Source: Chitinophagaceae bacterium
Lineage (GTDB): Bacteria; Bacteroidota; Bacteroidia; Chitinophagales; Chitinophagaceae
Assembly (NCBI GenBank): GCA_019638625.1
Contig: JAHBTK010000002.1
Coordinates: 930,001 to 994,000, forward strand
Direction of reading: 5' to 3'
DNA length: 64,000 nt
Position numbers and translations under genes: made by a program. The notes under the pieces are model-generated. The model had not been told where the DNA came from and made no database searches. It saw only the letters and a list, made by a program, of their open reading frames with translations. How positions within the stretch are numbered: position 1 is the stretch's first letter; every line of letters begins with the position of its first letter. This document shows, piece by piece, positions 29,129-39,311 of the stretch.

Positions 29129-29147
29129 ATTACGATATTTTCGTAAT
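29129..29147. promoter_or_regulatory. Probable BlaI-type operator
   Basis: ATTACGA at 29129-29135 and its exact complement TCGTAAT at 29141-29147 with a 5-base centre, just upstream of the blaI-like start at 29108. A further half-site-like ATTACGAA lies at 29110-29117. Position and symmetry suggest repressor binding; the match to the MecI/BlaI core TACAnnTGTA is partial. Confidence 0.65.
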
Positions 29148-29208
29148 AGTAGGAAAAATTTTTCCCGGCATGTTATATCGGTATTGAACCTTCTTAATTG
29201 TTGCTCTA

Positions 29209-30147
29209 TTATTTATACTTATCATGCAGTCCTACGCCCTGCAGTATCATCGGCTTTATTTTTTCCACCCGGCTGAGTTTGGTCGCTTCCTGGCGGGCTT
29301 CGTTCAGGTATAAGATGTATTCTTTCTGTCTGCCGGGCGTCAGTTTGTCAAAAGCAGCTTTCAGCGACTTTGTTTTGGCAAAAGCGTTGGCCAGCAGTTC
29401 CGGAACGGCCGCCGGCTGAAATTTTTCAGGGGTTATTTTAAGTCCTTTTTCTTCCACCGATATAGCGTCGCTGATATACTCCAGGACTTTCTTTTCATCA
29501 ATTTCATCCATAGAGGTGAACCGCCATTGACGCATCGACTTTGTCTTTCCTTCCTGCGCGTTTACCAATACCCTGTATTTGTCTTTCAGGAAAACACCAT
29601 TGTAAAACCAGATAGTGAAATGGTTTTTAAAGCCGGCAAGTCCCAACACATTTTTCCCGTTATGGGTAAATGCTGGTATCCCCCATTTCACCGTTTCCGT
29701 CAATGATGATTTCTTTATGATTTTTTTCAGCAGGGCAAGTTCTTTATCCCAATTGCCTTCTTTTTCTGTAGCTGAACGATTGGCGGGCGAACTTTCTTTT
29801 GTGTCCATTGCCACCCTGTATTTTACAATATCTGTTATCAACCGCGCAGGCAACGGCTCTTCCAGCGAAAACTGAATAGCGCCTTTACTGGTTTTATAAG
29901 GTTTCAGCGCTTTTGCAAAAAATACGATGGCATCCGGTCCCGGATAAAACCCGATATGTTTATCGTAAGCGGCAAAATGAACCAGGTTTTTGTTCAGTTT
30001 AAAAGTGGGCATCTGGTAGCTGATGACCTCACTTGCGCCGGGAGCTGCCTTCTTTATAATGGACCGGAATTCTTTTAAAAGTTTTTTTTGAGTGCTGCTG
30101 AAGCTGTCTATATACCCGTCAACCGATGAGAAGCCGTTCTTTTGCAT
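29209..30147 (-). CDS. Fused double DUF1801/YdeI-type protein
   Basis: 312 residues made of two related parts. Residues 1-115 are a YdhG/DUF1801 domain (FRSIIKKAAPGASEVISYQMPTF, YPGPDAI). Residues about 130-312 are a YdeI/OmdA-like domain (KKIIKKSSLTETVKWGIPAFTHNGK, then a C-terminal helical tail with KPMILQGVGLHDKYK). They normally occur as separate proteins. Some DUF1801 proteins are described as iron chaperones, but no function can be read here. The DinB gene is 19 bases upstream, so they may share a transcript. Confidence 0.82.
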   Translation of the reverse strand: MQKNGFSSVDGYIDSFSSTQKKLLKEFRSIIKKAAPGASEVISYQMPTFKLNKNLVHFAAYDKHIGFYPGPDAIVFFAKALKPYKTSKGAIQFSLEEPLPARLITDIVKYRVAMDTKESSPANRSATEKEGNWDKELALLKKIIKKSSLTETVKWGIPAFTHNGKNVLGLAGFKNHFTIWFYNGVFLKDKYRVLVNAQEGKTKSMRQWRFTSMDEIDEKKVLEYISDAISVEEKGLKITPEKFQPAAVPELLANAFAKTKSLKAAFDKLTPGRQKEYILYLNEARQEATKLSRVEKIKPMILQGVGLHDKYK

Positions 30148-30166
30148 ACCTGTATGGATTGAAATA

Positions 30167-30781
30167 TTATTTTTTAGGAAAGGTTATATTGGTTTTTATT
30201 TCTTCTATCTGCAGTGTATGCCTCGCTGTATGCGCAGAAATGTATAAAAAAGAATGATATCCGTCTATCGGGCCAAAAGGAGAATCCCAAACCCTGCTGC
30301 GCATATCTTCCAGGGAAATATCACTTATATAGTCAAGTATTTCCTGCCGTTGATTCCGCAGATCCTCCAATGCCTTTGCAGCAGATTTATATATGCCCTT
30401 TTCTTTAGGTACCAGTACTTTGGGAGCCTGCGCCTTAAAGCTCCTGTCCGTCATGGAGCCGATAAGTCCTTCATCGGTTATCTTAACCTCCTCCTTCCGG
30501 CCGGGCGCAGGCTCCGATTCCATCGCTTGTTTTACAAGCCCCAGCAGTAGTTTTTCAGACAGCACAATATGCTCCAGGCATTGGCTAACAGACCATTTCT
30601 CCGGTGCCAATTTAAATTGCAGTTGTTTTTCGCTAAGTCCTTCTACCACTTCTTCGAGATTTTCAAAGGTTTGCTCAAAGTAATTCAGTAAAAAATCTTT
30701 GTCGTGCGTCCTGTTTCCGGTCTGGGTAAAGCTGCTGCTTACAAGGGCAATCGCGATTAAACAGCAAAAGAGATGTTTCAT
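30167..30781 (-). CDS. DinB-family protein with signal peptide
   Basis: 204 residues. A signal peptide (MKHLFCCLIAIALVSSSFTQ) precedes a DinB/YfiT four-helix bundle, with metal-binding histidines in WSVSQCLEHIVLSEK and AHTARHTLQIEEI. Most DinB proteins are cytoplasmic, so export is notable. Family members are thiol transferases or of unknown role. Confidence 0.82.
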   Translation of the reverse strand: MKHLFCCLIAIALVSSSFTQTGNRTHDKDFLLNYFEQTFENLEEVVEGLSEKQLQFKLAPEKWSVSQCLEHIVLSEKLLLGLVKQAMESEPAPGRKEEVKITDEGLIGSMTDRSFKAQAPKVLVPKEKGIYKSAAKALEDLRNQRQEILDYISDISLEDMRSRVWDSPFGPIDGYHSFLYISAHTARHTLQIEEIKTNITFPKK

Positions 30782-30837
30782 ACAAATTGTTTTTATTTGA
30801 GTAGCTTTTTAGTCAAAACCTTTTCCAGCTATACGGC

Positions 30838-31290
30838 TCAACTGTTCTCTGCTATTTCTTTTAACCGGTTCAGTGCTTTTGGCCAGGCCTCGTTAAAATA
30901 TTCCACATATTTGTCCTGGGTATCTACGTCCACTATGATGGTGGTAATACCGCCTTCTTCGCTGAAGGTATAGTTTTCCAGCGCGCCGGCCCAGCCTTCT
31001 ACCGCCGGCCCTTCGGTGATTTCATTTTCTCCGTCCAGAATACCATAATGACGGATGGAAACAAGTCTGTTGGGAATATGCTCTGCGATTTCCGCTACCA
31101 TACCCCCCTTTTTACCATTTTCATCAACTCCTATGAAGAGTATCTTATCTCCTTTATTCCAGCCGCCTTCATAATAAGAAGAAGGATTGAATTCAGCGGT
31201 CCATTGCCTGTAGGTCTCTTCTCCCAGCATAACGGCGCTCACCTTGGCCGCGGGAGCAGAGATATTAATGGTATAACTAAGCATTTTCAT
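30838..31290 (-). CDS. SRPBCC-domain protein
   Basis: 150 residues with a START/AHSA1-like helix-grip fold (YTINISAPAAKVSAVMLGEETYRQWTAEF..., then C-terminal EYFNEAWPKALNRLKEIAE). It probably binds a hydrophobic ligand. It is 11 bases from a second SRPBCC gene, and the two are likely an operon. Confidence 0.82.
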   Translation of the reverse strand: MKMLSYTINISAPAAKVSAVMLGEETYRQWTAEFNPSSYYEGGWNKGDKILFIGVDENGKKGGMVAEIAEHIPNRLVSIRHYGILDGENEITEGPAVEGWAGALENYTFSEEGGITTIIVDVDTQDKYVEYFNEAWPKALNRLKEIAENS

Positions 31291-31301
31291 AATACCTGAT
31301 T

Positions 31302-31721
31302 TTAATGATTATGTTCTGTGTGATTTTTGAAGCTGTTCAGTATCAACTGCCATCCTTCGCGTTGCAGGTCCACAGGATGCTGATCTTCCGCTTCAAAGCT
31401 GGTAGTGATTGTAGCGCCCTTTTCCGTTTCCACGAAATTCACAGATACCCTGCGGTTGTCGTCCAAGGTATATTCAACGAGTTTATAAGGAACTATGCGG
31501 GTGTACACCCCGGAAAAATCAAAGCTGAAGCTGCCATCTTTAGCCGCCATGGTATTCCTGAACCTTCCACCCTCGCGTAAGTCATTTTCAGATGACGGGC
31601 AATGCCAGTCCGGCGAAGCCTGGTTCCATTGTTTAATGTCCTCCGGGTTGTTATAGGCTTCCCAAACCGTAGCCGGCGGAGCCGCTATATCTGCAGAAAC
31701 CGTAATAATTGTTGTGCTCAT
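31302..31721 (-). CDS. AHSA1/SRPBCC-domain protein
   Basis: 139 residues from the ATG at 31721 (MSTTIITVSADIAAPPATVWEAYNNPEDIKQW); the ATG at 31763 would add an unrelated leader. Typical AHSA1 features are the GGRFRNTM strand, the VPYKLVEYTLDD strand and the C-terminal EGWQLILNSFKNH helix. It is first in the two-gene SRPBCC unit. The 280 bases upstream, up to 32004, contain a 7-bp hairpin (GCCGGCA at 31920, complement at 31936) and nothing coding. Confidence 0.85.
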   Translation of the reverse strand: MSTTIITVSADIAAPPATVWEAYNNPEDIKQWNQASPDWHCPSSENDLREGGRFRNTMAAKDGSFSFDFSGVYTRIVPYKLVEYTLDDNRRVSVNFVETEKGATITTSFEAEDQHPVDLQREGWQLILNSFKNHTEHNH

Positions 31722-32004
31722 ATGTTTCCCTTTTTGTAATATAAAAATAACCTGCAAATACAAAGTAAGAGATGGGGCAAAACGCCATTTTCAATGGCTA
31801 TTTGCGACAACCTGCATTTGGTTCCGCCAATATCAAACCCCGGTAACATGAAAAAGCATTTGTTGACTAAAAGTAAGGATTTGAGCGCTCACCTGTAACA
31901 GTGTGGTCAAAAAGAAAATGCCGGCAGGAAATCGTTGCCGGCTAACTATATCAGAAAAATTAAATTATTCGTTATAAAATTGCTTAACAGTTTATTCCCT
32001 GTTT

Positions 32005-33501
32005 ATGAAAGTTTCAAGAGTCATTTTATTGATTTTTCCGGTTCTTTTCAGCATAGCCGCCTTCGGCCAAAAAAAGTGGACAATAAAGGAAGTGCCCGAC
32101 CCGAAGTCCCGGCCCGGATGGAACTATGTAAGCAACCCGGATAGCATTTTGAACAGCTCCACGGTAGACAATATTAATATGCTGCTGAAAGATCTGGAGC
32201 AGCAAACAACCAACCAGGGAGCAGTGGCGGTTCTTCAATCCATAGGAAGTAAGAGCCCAAAAGAGTTTGCCACTGCCCTGCTCCGGGAATGGGGAGTAGG
32301 ACAAAAAGAAAAGAACAACGGGTTTCTTATACTGCTTGTACTGGATCAACGCCGGATGGAGTTTGAAATTGGATATGGGCTGGAAGGAATATTGACAGAT
32401 GTCACCTGCAAGCGGATACAGGAACAATATATGGTACCTCATGCCAAAGCAGGGGACTATAACGCAACCGTACTGAATGGTGTCAGCCAGGTGTGTCGCG
32501 TGCTGCTGACAGGCAACAACACGATCGATGCTGGGGTGCCGGGGGAGGAAGTCCCCCGGGTAACGCCTGATGTTCCCTATTCGGGACCTGAACCTGCAGA
32601 CTACCCCGCATCCGGCGGATTCAGTTACCTGATGGGCGAGGTCATTCCCTACCTCGTATCAGGCTTTATACTGTTCATCGTTTTTTTGATTTTCTCTTCT
32701 CTTTCAAAAAGAAAGGCTGTCGGGTTTAGCCGGAAATATGAAACCGCTTCATTCAAAATACTAAGATTTATCCTGGTAGACCTGCTTTACATCGGACTGT
32801 TCCTGTTTCTGGCAGGAGATTTTGGCATATTAAAATTAATTACCGGGTTTTATGGTTATATACTGGTTCGTTCCGTCGCGGCAACCTATTTTACAAAACG
32901 CTGGCTAAAAAAAGAAGTGGCTGGCAGGGATCGGGAAGAGGTGTACAAACTCACCAGGGAAGCTTATTTGCGATGGCCCGGGGCGTTTCAGTATGTTTTA
33001 CCGTTTCCTTTCAGGCAATATTTCAGATCGCTGATGAATGCCATGACCCGGTTGCGGAATGAACCGGTGTACAGTGCAGACGGCGCGGCTATGACCAAAC
33101 TGAACGAAGCAGAGGATGATGCTTACCTGGAAAAGCACCAGGTAAAGGAAGAAGAGCTGCAGGCTGTAGACTATGATGTGTGGCATAAACCGGATTCGGG
33201 GGAGCATACGGTTTTCCGGTATGAGTTATTCAGCAAATACAGCGCCTGCCCGAAATGCGCGGCAATAACCTATACGAAAAGCGGCGACAAGGTTCTTTAT
33301 GCTGCTACTTACGAAAGCGCCGGCAAAGGACTCAGGACCTATACCTGCCAATACTGCGCTTTTGAGAAAAAAGAGGAATACCATATTCCCAAACTGGAAA
33401 GAAGTTCCGATAGTTCAGGTTCCGGCAGTTCGGGAAGTTCCGGAGGTAGCAGTTGGGGGGGCGGTAGTTCCGGTGGTGGTGGCGCCGGTAGCAGTTGGTA
33501 A
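32005..33501 (+). CDS. TPM-domain membrane protein with Gly/Ser-rich tail
   Basis: 498 residues: signal peptide ending in AAFGQ, a TPM domain at about 35-170 (LEQQTTNQGAVAVLQS, FLILLVLDQRRMEFEIGYGLEGILTD), membrane helices near 215-235 and 250-290, and a cysteine pair region (YSACPKCAAIT ... YTCQYCAFEKK) resembling a zinc ribbon. It ends in a low-complexity Ser/Gly tail finishing GSSW. The layout matches YgcG-type proteins of unknown function. Its stop codon directly abuts that of the convergent gene, with no spacer. Confidence 0.85.
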   Translation: MKVSRVILLIFPVLFSIAAFGQKKWTIKEVPDPKSRPGWNYVSNPDSILNSSTVDNINMLLKDLEQQTTNQGAVAVLQSIGSKSPKEFATALLREWGVGQKEKNNGFLILLVLDQRRMEFEIGYGLEGILTDVTCKRIQEQYMVPHAKAGDYNATVLNGVSQVCRVLLTGNNTIDAGVPGEEVPRVTPDVPYSGPEPADYPASGGFSYLMGEVIPYLVSGFILFIVFLIFSSLSKRKAVGFSRKYETASFKILRFILVDLLYIGLFLFLAGDFGILKLITGFYGYILVRSVAATYFTKRWLKKEVAGRDREEVYKLTREAYLRWPGAFQYVLPFPFRQYFRSLMNAMTRLRNEPVYSADGAAMTKLNEAEDDAYLEKHQVKEEELQAVDYDVWHKPDSGEHTVFRYELFSKYSACPKCAAITYTKSGDKVLYAATYESAGKGLRTYTCQYCAFEKKEEYHIPKLERSSDSSGSGSSGSSGGSSWGGGSSGGGGAGSSW

Positions 33502-34023
33502 CTATTTTACTGCCGCTTTCGACATTTTATATACCGGCACGGTGCTGCAGGGTTCTCCGAACATGAGGCTTTTAACAACCGGACGCAATTTGGTAGTGAT
33601 GGCGATATAAGCAGCTTCAGGAATGGTAACATCCCCGCATCCTTTGATTACAATTCTTTTATCAGCAAAATCGCCCGGCTGTATCGCAGCAATTTTATTG
33701 AGCATGCTTGCCTGCACGAATTCCTTTTCGGAGCCAAAGCAGATCTCTTTGGCAAAGGGTTCGGCATAGCTGGCCACCAGCATATAGGCCCACATCGGGA
33801 TGATGGCATCAGCCGTATTGGTGATGACCAGGTTTTTACCGGTATAAATGCTCCAGTCAATATTTTTCAACGCTTCCCTGAAGTCTTTCTCTTTCAGGAT
33901 CAGTTCCCTGAACAGGTAGCCCTTTATGTCAAACAGCACAATTTCCCCTTCCGGGAAATATTCTTTCAGGTCAATGGTGATGATGCCACTTTCCGCTACC
34001 CTGTTGATAATTTCATCGCTCAT
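33502..34023 (-). CDS. DUF2480-family protein
   Basis: 173-residue cytoplasmic protein (EIINRVAESGIITIDLKEYFPEGEIVLFDIKGYLFRELILKEKDFRE) of the DUF2480 family, confined to Bacteroidota as far as I know. Its role is unknown. It is divergent from atpD and convergent, with zero spacing, with the TPM gene. Confidence 0.85.
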   Translation of the reverse strand: MSDEIINRVAESGIITIDLKEYFPEGEIVLFDIKGYLFRELILKEKDFREALKNIDWSIYTGKNLVITNTADAIIPMWAYMLVASYAEPFAKEICFGSEKEFVQASMLNKIAAIQPGDFADKRIVIKGCGDVTIPEAAYIAITTKLRPVVKSLMFGEPCSTVPVYKMSKAAVK

Positions 34024-34121
34024 AAGGCAAAATTACAGATAATATAGAGAATGCGGAGAAGCCCGCTCCGGGGTATGATCCGCTGATTTCTGTCATATTT
34101 TTAAAATACCCCCCTTTCTAA

Positions 34122-34152
34122 TTGGACAATATTTTTCAGACCCTTACCTTTG
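34122..34152 (+). promoter_or_regulatory. Bacteroidota-type promoter of atpDC
   Basis: TTG at 34122-34124, then 20 bases, then TACCTTTG at 34145-34152, which matches the -7 consensus TAnnTTTG exactly. Transcription would start near 34158, about 33 bases before atpD. Confidence 0.65.
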
Positions 34153-34187
34153 CCGCACTATTGCCCACATACGTTAAAATATTTTAA

Positions 34188-35690
<1,503 letters not shown>

Positions 35691-35707
35691 TACCAAAAAA
35701 ATACCTG

Positions 35708-35962
35708 ATGGAACTGGAAATATTAACGCCTGAGCGCAAACTGTACAGCGGTGAAGTGTACGGGGTACAACTGCCCGGTATCAATGGTTCTTTTGAAGTG
35801 CTGGACAAACACGCCCCGCTGGTAAGCGCCCTGAAAGAGGGTAAGGTGAAAATTTTAAAAGATAAAAGCACAGCCGCAGCTACCTATACCATTACAGGTG
35901 GTTTTGCTGAAGTGCTGAATAATAAAGTGTCGGTGCTGGCGGAAGGCGCGATCGAGTCCTGA
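35708..35962 (+). CDS. atpC: ATP synthase F1 subunit epsilon, short form
   Basis: 84 residues (MELEILTPERKLYSGEVYGVQLPG ... GGFAEVLNNKVSVLAEGAIE). Only the N-terminal beta-sandwich is present. The C-terminal helical hairpin that inhibits the enzyme in E. coli is absent, as is usual in Bacteroidota, so that mode of control is presumably missing. Co-transcribed with atpD. Confidence 0.95.
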   Translation: MELEILTPERKLYSGEVYGVQLPGINGSFEVLDKHAPLVSALKEGKVKILKDKSTAAATYTITGGFAEVLNNKVSVLAEGAIES

Positions 35963-35987
35963 TCTATTTTGCCAGTTATGTTTTTTC

Positions 35988-36013
35988 AACCGGTGGCCTG
36001 CCACCGGTTTTTG
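35988..36013 (+). terminator. Rho-independent terminator of atpDC
   Basis: AACCGGTGG at 35988-35996 pairs perfectly with CCACCGGTT, followed by TTT. It ends the atpDC operon 26 bases after the atpC stop. Confidence 0.92.
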
Positions 36014-36097
36014 TTTGAATAAAAAGCAACGGGTGGTTTGTTAACTTAATCCTTTAGATTAAATATTAATAGTTTACCTTTAAAAAAACCCTACATC

Positions 36098-36979
36098 TTG
36101 GCGGCCCGGCTGGCTTACTATATTGCGTTGCCCTTTATCTACTTTTTGTCGATCCTGCCGTTGCGGTTGTTGTATATTTTATCAGACATGGTGTTCCTGG
36201 TCCTGTTTTATGTAATACGATATAGAAGAGGCATCGTTAAGAAAAATCTTCAAAACGCGTTTCCGGAAAAAGATGAAGCCTCGATCAAAACGCTTCAGAA
36301 AAAGTTCTACCGGTATTTTTGCGACCTTTTCCTGGAGACCTTTAAAACGCTTACGATCTCCACGGGCAGGATGCTAAAGCATTGCAGGCTCCACGGGGAT
36401 ACGCTCCTGCTTTTTGAAAAAATGGCTGCTGAGAACAGGAACTTTATTATTGTAATGGGACATAAAGGAAACTGGGAGTGGGCGGGTAATACATTCAGCC
36501 TTTGTTGCAAACATCATCTTTATGTGATCTATCACCCGCTGAGCAATAAATATTTCGATCAGTTGATGTACAGCATGCGCAGCCGGTTTGGCACGGGGCT
36601 TATAGCCATGAAAGATACTTTCAGGGAAATGGTAAAAAACAGGCGGGAGCTGAATGCCACCGCATTCATAGCAGATCAAACGCCTTCTGCTGATAATGCC
36701 CACTGGATGACCTTCCTTAACCAGGATACGCCTGTCTTTTGGGGGCCGGAAAAGATCGCGGAGAAAATGCAATACCCGATAGTATATGTGAGTGTCCAAA
36801 AGCTGAAACGCGGTTATTATGAGGTGCATGCCCACCTGCTTTCAACGCCGCCTTATGAATATGAAGAAGGGACCATTACGGAATTGCATACCCGGCAACT
36901 GGAAGCGGATATTATCACACAACCGGAAACCTGGCTATGGTCGCACCGTCGCTGGAAACACAAAAGAATTGTTCCATAA
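36098..36979 (+). CDS. LpxL/HtrB-type lauroyl acyltransferase family protein
   Basis: 293 residues from a TTG start (36098), which retains the whole conserved N-terminal membrane segment (AYYIALPFIYFLSILPLRLLYILS). The catalytic H-x4-E motif is at residues 122-127 (GHKGNWEWAG). FIADQTP and a later PVFWGPEKIAEK region also match. Family members add secondary acyl chains to lipid A or make ornithine/sulfono-type lipids. It lies 22 bases before a fatty acid desaturase, suggesting joint membrane-lipid tailoring. Confidence 0.88.
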   Translation: MAARLAYYIALPFIYFLSILPLRLLYILSDMVFLVLFYVIRYRRGIVKKNLQNAFPEKDEASIKTLQKKFYRYFCDLFLETFKTLTISTGRMLKHCRLHGDTLLLFEKMAAENRNFIIVMGHKGNWEWAGNTFSLCCKHHLYVIYHPLSNKYFDQLMYSMRSRFGTGLIAMKDTFREMVKNRRELNATAFIADQTPSADNAHWMTFLNQDTPVFWGPEKIAEKMQYPIVYVSVQKLKRGYYEVHAHLLSTPPYEYEEGTITELHTRQLEADIITQPETWLWSHRRWKHKRIVP

Positions 36980-37000
36980 AAATCAATACCCAATCATTTT

Positions 37001-37981
37001 ATGCTAAGCGGAAAAGAACTCATCCTGGCCACCAAACCATTTGCCAGTGAAATACGAAGCAAAAGCTGGCTATATACCCTGTCTACCCTTTCATTGCTGC
37101 TTTTAGCATTAGCCGGCGTCCTGTTTTTGCCGCATATATCGTTAAGGATATTATCGAGCATACTATCCGGTTTACTTATTGTCCGGATGTTTGTTATCTA
37201 TCACGATCATCAGCACCATACAATACTGGTAAGATCCGGGATCGCCAATGCTATCATGACCGTATTCGGGATCTATATACTGGCGCCTACCAGCATCTGG
37301 AAAAGGTCGCATGATCATCACCACAAGCACAACTCAAAGCTGTTCAGCGCCAGCATTGGTTCTTATCCTGTTGCCACGATAAGTAAGTACCGGAAAATGG
37401 CCACCGGCGAAAAATTTGCCTACCTGGCTATCAGGCATCCTCTCAACATTGCCATGGGGTATATTACTATTTTTTTCGTTGGTATGTGCTGCGCGTCTTT
37501 TATCAGCAGCCCCCGCCGGCATACGGACGCACTGGTTGCATTGGTGCTGCATATAACCATCGCCGCACTGGTAATAATATATTCCGGATGGCAAACCTGG
37601 TTACTGCTGTTTGTTGTTCCGTTTTCCTTAGCCTGTGCATTGGGCTCTTATCTTTTTTACGCGCAACATAATTTCCCGGGCGTAACATTCGCCAGCAATA
37701 AAGACTGGGCCTACGACAAAGCCGCCCTGGAATCCTCGAGTTATATGAAAATGCACCCGGTAATGGCCTGGTTTACCGCCAATATCGGCTATCACCATAT
37801 CCATCATCTCAATTCAAAAATCCCCTTTTATCGTCTTCCGGAAGTGATGAATCACTTTCCTGAACTGCAGCAATGCAAAAGGACTTCTCTCAGCCCCAAA
37901 GAAATTTATTCATGTCTCCGCCTGAAAGTGTGGGACCCCGAAAAAGGGAAAATGACGGGGGTGAAAGGAAGCACATATTAG
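37001..37981 (+). CDS. Membrane fatty acid desaturase
   Basis: 326-residue diiron membrane enzyme with the three histidine boxes: HDHQHH at 68-73, HDHHHKH at 104-110, and HHIHH at 265-269. Hydrophobic helices lie at about 28-65, 145-170 and 180-215. It introduces double bonds into acyl chains in the inner membrane and requires electrons from a partner not encoded here. It probably shares a transcript with the acyltransferase gene. Confidence 0.9.
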   Translation: MLSGKELILATKPFASEIRSKSWLYTLSTLSLLLLALAGVLFLPHISLRILSSILSGLLIVRMFVIYHDHQHHTILVRSGIANAIMTVFGIYILAPTSIWKRSHDHHHKHNSKLFSASIGSYPVATISKYRKMATGEKFAYLAIRHPLNIAMGYITIFFVGMCCASFISSPRRHTDALVALVLHITIAALVIIYSGWQTWLLLFVVPFSLACALGSYLFYAQHNFPGVTFASNKDWAYDKAALESSSYMKMHPVMAWFTANIGYHHIHHLNSKIPFYRLPEVMNHFPELQQCKRTSLSPKEIYSCLRLKVWDPEKGKMTGVKGSTY

Positions 37982-38075
37982 TGTTACCTTTATTGCCGCA
38001 AACTGCAGAGATTACAATAAGCCGGTTTTATTTCGGTACTTTTTAATGCATCCGTTTGCATAAATTTATTTGCAT

Positions 38076-38546
38076 ATGAGTAAGCTTCATTCATACCAAA
38101 CTCATTTAACCTGGAAGGGTAACCTGGGTTCGGGCACCAGCTTTTATAATTCTTACAAGCGGGACTATGCCATTAATGCACCGGGTAAGCCTCCCATAGA
38201 GGGTTCGTCTGACCCGGAATTCCGTGGCGACGGCAGCCGCTATAACCCGGAAGAGCTGCTGGTAGCCGCGCTGTCCTCCTGCCATATGCTGTGGTTCCTG
38301 CATTTATGCGCCGTGTCCAACATTATTGTAACGGCATACGAAGACAATGCTACCGGCACCATGAATGAGAACGCTGACGGAAGCGGGTCCTTTTCTGAAG
38401 TGGTTTTACACCCGGTAATATACATCAGCGGCGAAATAAATGCTGCCCAGCTCGACAGCCTGCATAAAGAAGCCAATCAAAAATGTTTTATTGCCAGTTC
38501 CTGTAATTTCCCGGTACGGCATATGGCTGAATATAAGCCAAGTTGA
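38076..38546 (+). CDS. OsmC-family peroxiredoxin-like protein
   Basis: 156 residues from the ATG at 38076. The two redox cysteines of OsmC/Ohr proteins are in ALSSCHMLWF and FIASSCNFPV, and the GDGSRYNPEELLVAAL segment is typical. It probably reduces organic hydroperoxides in the cytoplasm. A promoter-like TTATTTG immediately precedes the ATG, so the leader may be very short. Confidence 0.9.
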   Translation: MSKLHSYQTHLTWKGNLGSGTSFYNSYKRDYAINAPGKPPIEGSSDPEFRGDGSRYNPEELLVAALSSCHMLWFLHLCAVSNIIVTAYEDNATGTMNENADGSGSFSEVVLHPVIYISGEINAAQLDSLHKEANQKCFIASSCNFPVRHMAEYKPS

Positions 38547-38597
38547 GGCAGCTTCTATGCAATAGTATAAATCAACCACATTATTCTCTGTTTGAAT

Positions 38598-39311
38598 ATG
38601 CAGATACTCAGAAATATTTACCAGGTGGGGGGCGATATCAACGGGCTGACTTTTGATGAACCGGGCGCCTTATGGAATGACGGCAACTCCTATATCATAA
38701 AAACGGATGGCGGACTGCTGATGATTGACTGTGGTTGCGGTGATACGATGGAACAGATCTTCGCCAACATGCGATACTGGGGGCTTTCGCCTGATGATAT
38801 CCGTTATCTTATACTCACGCATCCCCATCTTGATCATGCCGGGGGCGCCCATATCTTAAAGAAAAAAGGGGTGAAAATAGTTTCCATCAGGGAAACAGCG
38901 GAAGCGGTAGCTTCCGGTGATGAACGGTGCTGCGGGTACCTGTATCACAAGACATTTCAACCGGTGGAAGTGGATGAACTGGTAAAAGACGGAGATACCC
39001 TGGAGTTGCTGGGAGTGAAATTCAGCGTGATGCACCTGCCCGGGCACAGTATGGGCTGCACCGCTTTCTTCCTGAAATGGGACGGTAAAAAAGTGGTCTT
39101 CAGCGGGGATGTTATCGGAACATTGCTGGTAGGTAATTTCGGGTGGAGCGGTTCTATTGATTTTAATAAAGAGGCGTACATCGAATCCCTTCGCCGGTTT
39201 GCCAAAATCAATACAGACATTATGATCCCCGGTCATGGTATGATCTATTTCCATAAACCCCGGCGTCGGGTAGAAGAAGTGCTGAATATCGCGTTGATGG
39301 AATGGCGCTGA
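38598..39311 (+). CDS. Metallo-beta-lactamase-fold hydrolase
   Basis: 237 residues. The metal motif THPHLDHAGG (H75, H77, D79, H80) is complete, with later ligands in HLPGHSMG, FSGDVIG and IPGHG. It is a general MBL-fold hydrolase; glyoxalase II-like or other thioester hydrolysis is possible. The last codons (EWR then TGA) lie inside the first copy of the direct repeat that flanks the insertion at 39.3 kb. Confidence 0.9.
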   Translation: MQILRNIYQVGGDINGLTFDEPGALWNDGNSYIIKTDGGLLMIDCGCGDTMEQIFANMRYWGLSPDDIRYLILTHPHLDHAGGAHILKKKGVKIVSIRETAEAVASGDERCCGYLYHKTFQPVEVDELVKDGDTLELLGVKFSVMHLPGHSMGCTAFFLKWDGKKVVFSGDVIGTLLVGNFGWSGSIDFNKEAYIESLRRFAKINTDIMIPGHGMIYFHKPRRRVEEVLNIALMEWR

